DNA of 64,000 nt. It comes from UBA1924 sp963976625 (GTDB taxonomy: Bacteria; Planctomycetota; Phycisphaerae; Phycisphaerales; UBA1924). Below, piece after piece: positions 8,405-17,017 of the stretch. Positions within the stretch are counted from its first letter, which is position 1. Every line of letters starts with the position of its first letter. The stretch spans positions 62,001 through 126,000 of the forward strand of contig CAXBLA010000005.1 of assembly GCA_963976625.1 (NCBI GenBank), in the 5' to 3' direction. A program made the translations under genes and the position numbers. The notes beneath the pieces were generated by a model. The model saw only the letters and a program-made list of their open reading frames with translations, ran no database searches and was not told the DNA's origin.

Positions 8405-9628
8405 ATGTCTACCACCACGCTTACTGGCATTTTAGAATGGCCCAGGCGTACTGAGGGGCGTATCCGGCAGGTGTCCGATACGACTTCGAAGACGCTCCAG
8501 GCCCCCGACGACCCGTTTGTCCCGGTCCACTTTGGGGAAGAGCTCCCCTTGCGTGATGGGCTGCATGTCGAGGTCGAGGTGGTCGAGAAGAAGCCCCGGC
8601 GTCGACGGCGCGGGCGCGGAGGTGGTGGCGGCTCTGGGCCACGCAAGCCACGCCCGGTGGTCGAGCGGTTCATTGAGATCGAGGGGATGAGCCCGGAAGC
8701 CTTTGCTTCGCGCAAGCAGTTTATGGACCTGACGAGCATCGATCCGGCCCCGCGGATTACGCTCGAGTATCCTGGGTGCCCGCCGGTGTGTCGGCTGATT
8801 GATTTGTTCTGCCCGATCGGGCGGGGGCAGCGCGGGTTGATTGTTTCGCCGCCCAAGGCGGGGAAGACGACGCTGCTCAAGGACATCACCACGGCGGTGC
8901 TGATGAACCACCCAGACATCCATGTCATGGCGCTGTTGATCGATGAGCGGCCGGAAGAAGTGACGGACTTCTTGCGGACCTTCCATGGGAATGCCGCCCA
9001 GCGCGACGGCGACGAGCCGTTTGATAAGCCCTGGAAGCCAGAGCAGATCGAGTTGTTCGCATCGAGCAACGACCATGATGTGGCGCGCCATGTCGAGATC
9101 TCCACCACCACCATCGAGCGCGCCAAGGCAATGGTCGAATCGGGCAAGCATGTGTTTATTGTGCTTGATTCGCTGACGCGATTGGGCCGGGCGTTCAATC
9201 GCTCGGGCAAGCATGCCAACTCGGGGCGGACGATGTCGGGGGGGATTGACTCGAAGGCACTCGAAGTGCCCAAGCAGCTCTTCGGCGCGGCACGCAACAC
9301 GGAAGAAGGCGGCTCGCTGACGATCATCGCGACCTGCCTCGTCGATACCGGCTCGCAGGGCGACCAAGTGATCTTTGAAGAGTTCAAGGGCACGGGGAAC
9401 ATGGAGCTGATCCTTGATCGCAAGATCGCGGAGAAGCGGTTGTTCCCGGCGATCAACCTGGCGGCCAGCGGGACGCGTAAGGAAGACTTGTTGATTGAGG
9501 ACAAGCCGTTGCAGACGATCACGGCGTTGCGTCGGCGGATGCTCAATATGCCGCCGCCGGTGCAAGTGGAGCAGTTGTTGGCGGCGCTTGATCGGTTCGA
9601 GACCAACGAGCAGCTTGTGGGCAACTAG
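8405..9628 (+). CDS. rho: Transcription termination factor Rho
   Basis: Hexameric RNA-dependent ATPase/helicase that ends transcription. The 407 residues compare with 419 in E. coli. The N-terminus lacks the helical subdomain and starts directly in a cold-shock-like RNA-binding part (GILEW, APDDPFVP) followed by a basic/glycine run at about 64-82. Walker A SPPKAGKTT lies at 148-156, then ALLIDERPEEVTDF, the Q/R-loop region DSLTRLGRAFN and the secondary RNA site GGSLTIIATCLVDTGSQGD, all standard Rho. No Shine-Dalgarno is visible before the ATG at 8405. The gene is monocistronic, with its own promoter and a strong intrinsic terminator. Confidence 0.97.
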   Translation: MSTTTLTGILEWPRRTEGRIRQVSDTTSKTLQAPDDPFVPVHFGEELPLRDGLHVEVEVVEKKPRRRRRGRGGGGGSGPRKPRPVVERFIEIEGMSPEAFASRKQFMDLTSIDPAPRITLEYPGCPPVCRLIDLFCPIGRGQRGLIVSPPKAGKTTLLKDITTAVLMNHPDIHVMALLIDERPEEVTDFLRTFHGNAAQRDGDEPFDKPWKPEQIELFASSNDHDVARHVEISTTTIERAKAMVESGKHVFIVLDSLTRLGRAFNRSGKHANSGRTMSGGIDSKALEVPKQLFGAARNTEEGGSLTIIATCLVDTGSQGDQVIFEEFKGTGNMELILDRKIAEKRLFPAINLAASGTRKEDLLIEDKPLQTITALRRRMLNMPPPVQVEQLLAALDRFETNEQLVGN

Positions 9629-9660
9629 TCTGGTTTTCTCACTTTCTGTAGATGAAACAA

Positions 9661-9703
9661 GCCGACGATTCGGGCATATCGCTCTTGAATCGGCGGCTTT
9701 TTC
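9661..9703 (+). terminator. Intrinsic terminator after rho
   Basis: An 11-base arm at 9661-9671 pairs, with one mismatch, with 9687-9697, followed by TTTTTC. It lies 33 bases after the rho stop. Confidence 0.8.
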
Positions 9704-9762
9704 TGTTAGATTGATCGGACGAACTTGTATCTCACACACCATATTCATTCGGAGAACACATC

Positions 9763-11115
9763 ATGCACCGATCCATCCCAACCGTTCTTGCGCTGCTTGG
9801 CGCCTTGGCCGGGACCGCTGTCGCTGGCGTGCCCGCGGAGTGGACCTTTGAGCTTCAGTGCCGATCGAGCCTGGACCAGAGTATTCCGGCGTTTAACCTG
9901 CCGTACCCGAGCTTGTTGTCGTCTCAGTATGTCTCGCTGGGCGAGGACGGCGCGGTGGCGATCCGCACGGTGCTCGAGGGCAGCGAGGGTGTGTTCTATG
10001 GCAAGGGCGGCGAGGGGGGCGTGATCTTTAGTGCGCCCGCGCCGTTTGATCCGGTGTGGTCTTCGACGCTTGATCTGCGCAATGGGATGATCGCGATCGA
10101 GATGGGGAGTTTTAATGACGGGGCGCAGCTGTATGACACCAGCGGCAACCTGCTGCGCGACTTTGTGCCCGGGGGCTCGGAGGGGACCAGCGGGTTCTCG
10201 GGGGTGACGCTGACGAGCGGCGGGGCGATCTGCTACCGGGGGGACTTCGGGTTTACCTCCGACAAGATTGTGATCGATGAGTTTGTTGATGATGTGCGGA
10301 TGCAGACGCGGGTGGCGGATACTTCCTCAGGGGCGTACTCGTTCTTGTTCGCGCCAGAGATCAACGATTCGCTGCAGGTGGTGAGCAACACGATCCCGGA
10401 GAGTGGGCCTTCGCGCCGGATTGTGCGGTTTGATACGCTCAGTGTGCCGGCCATGCCGATCACGGTGGCGGAGACCGGCGGGGCTTGGAGTTCATTCGTC
10501 AACTCGACGGCCATCGCCCAGAGTGGGCATGTCGCGTTCTCGGCTCGGCGATCATCGGATTCGATCTGGGTGGTCAACCACTGGGACGGCACAAACACGA
10601 CGCCGATCGCAGACGGGACCAACAGCGGGATCCAGAACGGGTCGTTCGCCAACTTCCCGCCGGTCGTCAACTCCAACGGCTGGGTCGGGTTCCGGGCCAG
10701 TGATGTCGAGCATGACTCGACCGGGGTCTGGGTGGGAGATGGGGATGATCTGGTGAAGCTCATCGAGTATGACCAGTTGATCGAAACTGATCTCGGAGCG
10801 CTGGCGTTGGGCTTTGACTTTGGCGGCGACACCGGCAAGCAGGTGGTCAACGGCGTGATCGATATCAATGATCAGGGGCAGGTCGCGTTCGCAGCTTTCT
10901 TGCGTAATGGAACAATCGGGGTGTTCGTGGCGACGCCTGTTGAGTCGTGCCTGGCGGATTTGACCGGGGACGGGGCGCTCGATTTCTTCGATGTATCGGA
11001 CTTCCTCGATGCCTTAGCGGCCATGGAGCCAGCGGCGGACTTCACGGGGGATGGTCTGTACGACTTCTTCGATGTGTCTGATTTCCTCGATGCCTTCGGG
11101 GCTGGATGCCCATAA
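9763..11115 (+). CDS. Exported NxxGxxAF-repeat protein with GC-type dockerin-like tail
   Basis: A 450-residue exported protein. Residues 1-21 are a signal peptide ending in VAG. The body carries repeated beta motifs of the NxxGxxAF kind (for example INDQGQVAFAAF, IAQSGHVAFSA, VNSNGWVGFRA), known from secreted planctomycete proteins with propeller-like folds. The last 55 residues (10948-11112) are the duplicated dockerin-like tail: a leading Cys, two DxTGDGxxDFFDVSDFLD loops and a terminal GAGCP. GGAGA lies 7 bases before the ATG. A weak promoter (TTGAAT, 16 bases, TAGATT, 9685-9712) overlaps the rho terminator. First of nine genes with this tail. No enzyme motif is visible; the ligand is unknown. 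Confidence 0.88.
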   Translation: MHRSIPTVLALLGALAGTAVAGVPAEWTFELQCRSSLDQSIPAFNLPYPSLLSSQYVSLGEDGAVAIRTVLEGSEGVFYGKGGEGGVIFSAPAPFDPVWSSTLDLRNGMIAIEMGSFNDGAQLYDTSGNLLRDFVPGGSEGTSGFSGVTLTSGGAICYRGDFGFTSDKIVIDEFVDDVRMQTRVADTSSGAYSFLFAPEINDSLQVVSNTIPESGPSRRIVRFDTLSVPAMPITVAETGGAWSSFVNSTAIAQSGHVAFSARRSSDSIWVVNHWDGTNTTPIADGTNSGIQNGSFANFPPVVNSNGWVGFRASDVEHDSTGVWVGDGDDLVKLIEYDQLIETDLGALALGFDFGGDTGKQVVNGVIDINDQGQVAFAAFLRNGTIGVFVATPVESCLADLTGDGALDFFDVSDFLDALAAMEPAADFTGDGLYDFFDVSDFLDAFGAGCP

Positions 11116-11174
11116 ATGGGTGCGGCTGTAGGGTTTGGGCGGGCAATTTCGGACCCAATAGGGTTCTGGATGGG

Positions 11175-11202
11175 TTGCGGGGGTTTCGATCCCGTGTATA
11201 CT
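11175..11202 (+). promoter_or_regulatory. Candidate promoter for the cytochrome c peroxidase gene
   Basis: TTGCGG (11175-11180), 16-base spacer, TATACT (11197-11202), about 100 bases before the ATG at 11302. No U-tract terminator separates it from the preceding gene. Confidence 0.45.
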
Positions 11203-11301
11203 GAGGATACGGGTCCTGTCTGCATGTGTATGCGCAGGGGGTTCGCTGAAAGTGTGCAACTGATTGATCTCAAGACATTTGTATAGATGAAGGACGAATA
11301 T

Positions 11302-13173
11302 ATGCCCACTCCCGCATATCCAGCTATCCGTGGTCGCAAAGGGCGCGGCTTCTCATTTGGCTCATTGATGGCCTGCGCCTTGGTTGCGGGGTCGTTGAGC
11401 GCTGGGCAGGCGATTGCTGGGGGCGAGCCTGATCGAACCGTTGGGCTCTGGGAACCGTTTGCGCCGCCTCAGAATGAGATCACCGAAGAAAAACGCGTGC
11501 TGGGCAAGATGTTGTTCTGGGACGAGCAGCTCTCGAGCGACAACACGATTTCCTGTGGGACATGCCACATCCCATCCGAGGGCGGTGTCGATCCTCGACG
11601 GGCGACCAACCCCGCGTATGACGGGATCTTTGGGACTGAGGATGATGTGAACGGTTCGCCGGGTGTGATCGCGACTGATCAGAATGGCGCGTACATTCGT
11701 TCGGAGATGTTCGATCTGCAGCCTCAGGTGACGGATCGGCGTGCGATGTCCACCTATGTGTCGATGTTCGGCGGGAACCTATTCTGGGACGGGCGAGCCG
11801 AGGGCAACTTTGTCGATCCGGTGACTAATGAGGTGCTCTCGATGGCGAGCAGCGGCCTTGAGAGTCAATCGCTGATGCCGATCGTGAACGATGTGGAGAT
11901 GGCTTTCCAGCACAGAGACTGGGCTTCGATCTTCGAGAAGCTCGGGCGGGTCACCCCGATGGCGCTGGCTTCGCAGCTGCCCGAGGATATGGCCGACGCC
12001 TTGGAGATCGATGGTTCCTACGCGGAGCTCTTCGAGCGGGCCTTCGGCGATCCCGAGATCACCGCGGGGCGGATCGGCTTTGCGATCGCGACTTATGAAC
12101 GCACACTCATCCCCAACCAGACCCCCTGGGATCTTTGGAACGCGGGCGACGATGACGCGATGACGCAGCTTCAGAAGGACGGGCTCGAGGCCTACAGCAA
12201 TCAGCTGTGCACCACCTGTCACAACGCGCCGCTCTTTGGGGATTTTGAGTTCCTCGGTGATGGCGTCCGCCCGGTGCACGAAGACCTGGGACGCGGCGGG
12301 ATTACCGGCGTCAGTGTCGAGATGGGCGAGTTTAAGACCCCGTCGCTGCGCAATATCGGGCTGCGGGACCGGTACATGCACACGGGCTCGCTTGAGACCA
12401 TCGATGATGTGTTTGATCACTACGCCCACCGCAACGGGCGCTCGCCGACGGGGGCCCGGGACTTCCGGATTGTTTCGCCGATCGAGTTTTCGCCCACCGA
12501 GGAGGCCGCGGCGATCCACTTCCTGATGACAGCGCTGACTGATCCGCGCGTCGCCAACGAGACCTTCCCGTTCGATCGCCCCAAGCTGCACTCGGAGCAA
12601 GAAATCGCCAACCCGCTGATCAGCGAGGTCGGCAACTCGGGCACCAGCGGGTATGTGCCCAAAATGATCGCGGTGACTCCGCCCAACATCGGGAACCTTG
12701 GATTCAAGGTCGGGATGGACTTCGCCCTTGGTGGTGCGCAGGCTTGGGTCGCGGTCTCGTCGAGCCCGCCGACCAACGGCGTGGTGGCTTCTGATGAGTT
12801 GCTCGGGCCCATCACGCTCAACGGCATGGGCCCCGGTGAGGGCTTTGGCACGATGATGTACCCGATCGACGACACCTCGATGGAGGGGCAGACTTTCTAT
12901 ATGCAGTGGATTGTGGCGGACGCCAACGCCACGGACGGGTTCGCCCGCTCGCAGGTCGCCGCGGTGACGCCGTTCTGCTCGATGAGTGCCCCGTGTGCTC
13001 CGGTGTGCCGAGCTGATCTTGATGGCGACGGTGAGCTGAGCTTCTTTGATGTGTCCGACTTCCTCGACGGTTTCGCGGCCCAGGACCCGGCGGTTGATTT
13101 CGACGACAACGGCGCGTTCGATTTCTTCGATGTCTCGGCCTTCCTCGACGCGTTCGGGGCGGGCTGCCCATAA
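11302..13173 (+). CDS. Exported di-haem cytochrome c peroxidase family protein with dockerin-like tail
   Basis: A 623-residue exported protein of the CCP/MauG superfamily. After a basic N-terminus and hydrophobic signal segment (to about residue 40, ending AIAG) come the first haem site CGTCH (85-89), FGGNLFWDGRAEG, and the second haem site CTTCHNAPLFGD (303-307). Family members reduce hydrogen peroxide or carry out long-range oxidations with periplasmic electron donors. About 100 residues beyond the peroxidase core precede the dockerin-like tail (13006-13170, ending GAGCP). Start chosen at 11302 because AAGGA lies 7 bases upstream; an in-frame ATG at 11287 is less likely. In the array it stands between the NxxGxxAF protein and the Cys-rich protein. 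Confidence 0.92.
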   Translation: MPTPAYPAIRGRKGRGFSFGSLMACALVAGSLSAGQAIAGGEPDRTVGLWEPFAPPQNEITEEKRVLGKMLFWDEQLSSDNTISCGTCHIPSEGGVDPRRATNPAYDGIFGTEDDVNGSPGVIATDQNGAYIRSEMFDLQPQVTDRRAMSTYVSMFGGNLFWDGRAEGNFVDPVTNEVLSMASSGLESQSLMPIVNDVEMAFQHRDWASIFEKLGRVTPMALASQLPEDMADALEIDGSYAELFERAFGDPEITAGRIGFAIATYERTLIPNQTPWDLWNAGDDDAMTQLQKDGLEAYSNQLCTTCHNAPLFGDFEFLGDGVRPVHEDLGRGGITGVSVEMGEFKTPSLRNIGLRDRYMHTGSLETIDDVFDHYAHRNGRSPTGARDFRIVSPIEFSPTEEAAAIHFLMTALTDPRVANETFPFDRPKLHSEQEIANPLISEVGNSGTSGYVPKMIAVTPPNIGNLGFKVGMDFALGGAQAWVAVSSSPPTNGVVASDELLGPITLNGMGPGEGFGTMMYPIDDTSMEGQTFYMQWIVADANATDGFARSQVAAVTPFCSMSAPCAPVCRADLDGDGELSFFDVSDFLDGFAAQDPAVDFDDNGAFDFFDVSAFLDAFGAGCP

Positions 13174-13253
13174 GCATGCCAGTTACGCGGCTCGTCCGAT
13201 AAACGAGCGTGCTGCATGGGCTTTCTCTACCATTGTTTTTATCAGTGTTTTTT

Positions 13254-13279
13254 AAACCCTCGATCATCGGGGGTTTTTC
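13254..13279 (+). terminator. Intrinsic terminator after the cytochrome c peroxidase gene
   Basis: AAACCCTCG pairs with CGGGGGTTT (one G-T wobble) around a short loop, followed by TTTCTTTT. Confidence 0.65.
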
Positions 13280-13361
13280 TTTTGTTCGCTCGCCGGTTCT
13301 GATACACTGGGCTCAGGACCGGGGACGGCCGCGTTTCACGACCAATCTATGAGGTTTTCTG

Positions 13362-14372
13362 ATGTTTCGATTCAACTTACGCCCGGCTCTGGGATCTGTG
13401 CTTTGTCTGACTGCGCTCGCTGGCGCTCCGGCGATGGGCGACGAAATTGTGATCCAGAACGACACGCTCACCGGCGGGAGCGCCGCCGCGATCTGCCCGT
13501 GTTTTACCGCTGGTGAGGAAGCCGCGGTGTGGCTGACGAGCCCGTGCGATGGCAACATCGTCGCGATCCAGGTCTTCTGGAGATCATTCACCGGGGGCGG
13601 GACGATCTCGCTCGAAGACTCGATCATTGTCTACAACGGCGGCGTGTTCCCCAACCCGGGCTCGGCCAAGGATACCCTCGACGGGCCGGCACTCAACGAC
13701 GGCGTGCTCAACGAGTATCGCTACAAGGACGAGAACCAGACGATCCCCATCTCGATCCCGGTTGTCGCCGACGAAGAGTTTGTGGTCTCGTTCCGGTTCG
13801 CCAACACGAATAACCAGAATGTCTTGCTTCCCTCGATCGTGTCGGACGGTCTTGACTGCCAGCCGATGAAGAATGCGGTGAAGGTCAACGGCACCACCTG
13901 GACCGACGCGTGCTCGCTTGGGGTGTCGGGCGATTGGGTCATCCGCGCGGTGGTTGATTGCGAGGGCGAGCCGACCGGCTCGGCGTGTTTGCAAGACGGG
14001 ACCTGCGCCGACGGCATGACCGAGGCCGACGCGATCACGATGGGCGCGGTGTGGAACGGCGCGGGCTCGACCTGCGCGGAGACCGCGTGCGTGGGCGCGT
14101 GCTACATCCCTGCGACCGAGCAGTGTGTTGGCGGGTTTAGCTTGGCGACCTGTGATCAGGTGGGCGGCGACTGGCAGGGCCCTGGTACGGACGCGTGTGC
14201 ACCCTCGTGCCCCGCGGATCTGACCGAAGATGGGGTTCTGGATTTCTTCGATGTGTCGGCCTTCCTGGACGCGTTCGGGGCCCAGAAATCGATCGCAGAC
14301 TTCACCGGCGACGGGGTGTACGACTTCTTTGATGTCTCGGACTTCTTGGACGCGTTCGGCGCTGGATGTTGA
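13362..14372 (+). CDS. Exported Cys-rich beta protein with dockerin-like tail
   Basis: A 336-residue protein with a signal peptide (about 1-25, ending AMG). Residues 26-210 look like a beta-sandwich of unknown function, with CPCFTAGEEAAVWL near the start. From about 210 there are two Cys-rich units (GSACLQDGTCADGMTEAD and GACYIPATEQC, the second ending GGDWQGPGTDAC) resembling a short Cys repeat common in secreted planctomycete proteins. The dockerin-like tail is at 14208-14369 and ends GAGC with no final Pro. GAGG lies 7 bases before the ATG. A 7-bp inverted repeat (14408-14429) follows without a U-run. I do not recognise the function; a binding or structural role is a guess. Confidence 0.85.
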   Translation: MFRFNLRPALGSVLCLTALAGAPAMGDEIVIQNDTLTGGSAAAICPCFTAGEEAAVWLTSPCDGNIVAIQVFWRSFTGGGTISLEDSIIVYNGGVFPNPGSAKDTLDGPALNDGVLNEYRYKDENQTIPISIPVVADEEFVVSFRFANTNNQNVLLPSIVSDGLDCQPMKNAVKVNGTTWTDACSLGVSGDWVIRAVVDCEGEPTGSACLQDGTCADGMTEADAITMGAVWNGAGSTCAETACVGACYIPATEQCVGGFSLATCDQVGGDWQGPGTDACAPSCPADLTEDGVLDFFDVSAFLDAFGAQKSIADFTGDGVYDFFDVSDFLDAFGAGC

Positions 14373-14594
14373 GCAATTAAGCCCTTCGAGGTGCTCTTTG
14401 GTGTTTGTCGGGGTGAATTGTGACCCCGATGATGCCGATATTGGTACCAGTATGGGTATCCGGGGCAACCTTTGTTGGGTTCGTGACGAATAATCAGACA
14501 CGGGCATTCGCCCATTCAATCGGTGTTAATTGAAATCAGGTTGATCTTGCGGGCCTTGCGGCTGGCTGATCAACAAACGAATCTGGAGAGAACA

Positions 14595-15983
14595 ATGAAT
14601 CGTGTACTTTGTGCGTGCCTTCTGGCCGCCTGCGGAACTGTTGCCAACGCTCAGCTCACTACCCAACAGGTCGCCTCAGGGATTGACCGCCCGGTCTTCG
14701 TCACCCATGCGGGCGATGGGTCTGGGCGTCTGTTTGTGATCGAACAAGAAGGCGCGATCCGCATCATCGATGCGGACGGCACCCTGCTGCCCACGCCGTT
14801 CCTTGATATCGATGGCACCGTGCGCAACGGCGACAGCGGCGGCGACGAGCGTGGGCTCCTCGGGCTCGCGTTCCATCCGGACTACGCGACTGAGGGGGCT
14901 GCGGGCGAGGGCAAGTTCTATGTAGACTACACCGGTGTAGGCGGCGACACGTATGTCGCCGAGTACCAGGTCTCGGCGGGCAACGCCAATGTCGCCGATG
15001 CGGGCACCGCTCGGATCGTGATGTTTATTGATCAGCCGTTCTCGAACCACAACGGCGGCTGGCTCTCCTTCGGGCCTGATGGCTACCTGTATGTCGCTTC
15101 GGGCGATGGCGGCTCGGGCAACGACCCGCAGAACAACGCCAGCCGACTTAACGAGCGCCTGGGCAAGATCCACCGCATCGATATCGATGGGGACGACGAC
15201 TTCCCAAGCGATGCCAACCAGAACTATGAGATCCCATCGGACAACCCGTTCGTGGGCACCGCGGGCGCGTTCGAGTCCATCTGGCACTACGGGCTGCGCA
15301 ACCCATGGCGGACGAGCTTCGATACCGCGACCGGCGATATGTGGATCGCGGATGTCGGGCAGAACGCCTGGGAAGAAGTGAACCACAATGTGGACAATGT
15401 CGGCGGGCTCAACTACGGCTGGCGCTGCCGCGAGGGGCTCCACTCGACGGGGCTCTCATGCAGCTCGACCGGGCACACCCAGCCGCAGCACGAGTACTCG
15501 CACGGCGGGGGCAACTGCTCGATCACCGGCGGGTATGTATACCGTGGGTGCGAGCTCGGCGAAGACTACCAAGGCTTGTACTTCTTCGGCGATTACTGCG
15601 GCGGCAGTGTCTGGACGCTTGATCCGTCCAACGGCTACGCGGTAAACACCGAGTTTAGCTTCGGGTTCGGGCTCGCGTCCTTCGGCCAGGGCCAAGACGG
15701 CGAGCTGTATGTCACCGATGTGTTCGGCGGCCAGGTCTTCAAGATCATCAACCCGAGCGCCCCCGACGAGAACGACAACGGGATCTCCGACGCGTGCGAA
15801 GCAACAAAAACCTCCTGCCCCGCGGACCTGACCGGTGACGGTGAGCTGGACTTCTTCGATGTCTCGGCGTTCCTCGATGCCTTCGCGGCCGAGGATCCTG
15901 CGGCGGATTTTACTGCTGACGGCGAGTACGACTTCTTCGATGTCTCCGCCTTCCTTGATTTCTTCGGCAAGGGCTGTCCATAA
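14595..15983 (+). CDS. Exported PQQ-dependent sugar dehydrogenase (GSDH family) with dockerin-like tail
   Basis: A 462-residue exported protein. Signal peptide 1-20 (MNRVLCACLLAACGTVANAQ). The body is the six-bladed GSDH/aldose sugar dehydrogenase propeller: SGIDRPVFVTHAGDGSGRL, then GGDERGLLGLAFHP, GDGGSGNDPQNN, YGLRNPWRTSFD and WIADVGQNAWEEVN, the family hallmarks. Soluble members oxidise sugars with PQQ and hand electrons to a quinone or cytochrome. The dockerin-like tail is at 15816-15980. Start chosen at 14595, which gives a perfect signal peptide and has GGAGAG just upstream; longer in-frame starts from 14523 do not. Two neighbours in the array are c-type cytochromes that could accept electrons; this is inference. 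Cofactor and substrate are not proven by sequence. Confidence 0.92.
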   Translation: MNRVLCACLLAACGTVANAQLTTQQVASGIDRPVFVTHAGDGSGRLFVIEQEGAIRIIDADGTLLPTPFLDIDGTVRNGDSGGDERGLLGLAFHPDYATEGAAGEGKFYVDYTGVGGDTYVAEYQVSAGNANVADAGTARIVMFIDQPFSNHNGGWLSFGPDGYLYVASGDGGSGNDPQNNASRLNERLGKIHRIDIDGDDDFPSDANQNYEIPSDNPFVGTAGAFESIWHYGLRNPWRTSFDTATGDMWIADVGQNAWEEVNHNVDNVGGLNYGWRCREGLHSTGLSCSSTGHTQPQHEYSHGGGNCSITGGYVYRGCELGEDYQGLYFFGDYCGGSVWTLDPSNGYAVNTEFSFGFGLASFGQGQDGELYVTDVFGGQVFKIINPSAPDENDNGISDACEATKTSCPADLTGDGELDFFDVSAFLDAFAAEDPAADFTADGEYDFFDVSAFLDFFGKGCP

Positions 15984-16027
15984 CAACCATTGATGCCCCG
16001 CGTTGGCGGGTCATTTTTACAAACTGG

Positions 16028-16072
16028 CCGGGCCTGATCAACTCGCTTGCGGCTTGATCCGGCCCGGTTTTT
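16028..16072 (+). terminator. Intrinsic terminator after the sugar dehydrogenase gene
   Basis: A 14-base arm (16028-16041) pairs with 16054-16067 with a single mismatch, followed by TTTTTC. It lies 40 bases before the next start codon. Confidence 0.8.
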
Positions 16073-16112
16073 CTTGGCTCACACCGCCAAGATCACTACA
16101 CGAAGGGGACCC

Positions 16113-16958
16113 ATGTTCACACCATCACACACGCGCCCAGGCGCATTGACGCTTGGCTCGTTGTCGCTGGCGATGAGTGCCGCCAGTGTCCTTGCTGCGC
16201 CGATTGATTTTTCGATTGATCCGGAGCGTTCGTCGCTCGATATGTCCATCGAGGTCGATGTCGGGATCGCGAGCAGCACCGACAGCGCGATGAGCACGCT
16301 CTCGGGCAATCTCGAGATCGAGTTCGACAGCAACACCAACCCCGGCGCGATTACGATTCATGATCTGATGGTGGTGCTCGATCAAACGATGGACTTCAAC
16401 TGGCCCTTCAGCTTCTTCGGCTCCGCCCAGGCCACGCTGACCGGGGCGAGCATGTCCTATGCAACGCCCGAGACCCCGACGGGCCCGGTCCCAATCAGCG
16501 GCGGGGGCTTTGTGTTCCCGTCGGTCTCGGTGCTGCTCGATGGCGAGCTTGATGTGAGCTATGACATCTTGATCGTGGGCACGGGCGCCCAGGTGGTGGT
16601 GCTCGGCGATCAGGGGGCGTTCGCTTCGGAGTTCGCTGGCGAGCTCATCATCGCTGGCGAGACCGCGACGATCACGACCACGCTGCCGCTGAGTGTCTCC
16701 CAGCCGTTCACGGATGCGGAGGGCAACGAGCTGGGCACCGTGACGACCACCGGGACGGCGACGATCGTCGCGGTGGGCACGATCCCGGGCTGCCGAGCGG
16801 ATCTCGATGGCAACGGGGAGCTGGACTTCTTTGATGTCAGCGCATTCTTGGATGCGTTCGGCTCGGGTGATCCGGTCGCCGACTTTGATGACAACGGCGC
16901 GTACGACTTCTTCGATGTCAGTGCCTTCCTTGATGAGTTCGGTTCCGGGTGCCCGTGA
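16113..16958 (+). CDS. Exported beta-rich protein with dockerin-like tail (related to next gene)
   Basis: A 281-residue exported protein. The signal peptide runs to ASVLAA (about residue 29). The mature body has alternating short beta motifs (IDFSIDPERSS, LEIEFDSNTNPGAI, VPISGGGFVFPS) and no catalytic motif or cysteine before the tail. The tail (16791-16955) ends GSGCP. Start at 16113 because AAGGGG lies 5 bases upstream and the signal peptide follows; an in-frame start at 16047 would prepend 22 residues. The pattern ID-xxx-SS followed by D-xx-TNP-G recurs in the next gene, so the two are probably distant paralogues. Function unknown. Confidence 0.85.
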   Translation: MFTPSHTRPGALTLGSLSLAMSAASVLAAPIDFSIDPERSSLDMSIEVDVGIASSTDSAMSTLSGNLEIEFDSNTNPGAITIHDLMVVLDQTMDFNWPFSFFGSAQATLTGASMSYATPETPTGPVPISGGGFVFPSVSVLLDGELDVSYDILIVGTGAQVVVLGDQGAFASEFAGELIIAGETATITTTLPLSVSQPFTDAEGNELGTVTTTGTATIVAVGTIPGCRADLDGNGELDFFDVSAFLDAFGSGDPVADFDDNGAYDFFDVSAFLDEFGSGCP

Positions 16959-17017
16959 GAACCGATTGTGTGTGTGATGAATGTATGAGTGAAGAGAGAA
17001 AGAGAGAGAGCATTTTC

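Noticed and set aside
8432..9748. Minus-strand open frame (438 codons)
   Set aside because: Antisense to rho and its terminator; not a gene.
16949..17017. Upstream start for the second beta-rich paralogue
   Set aside because: It would overlap the previous stop and push the signal peptide inside the protein; the start at 17018 or 17021 gives a clean signal peptide.
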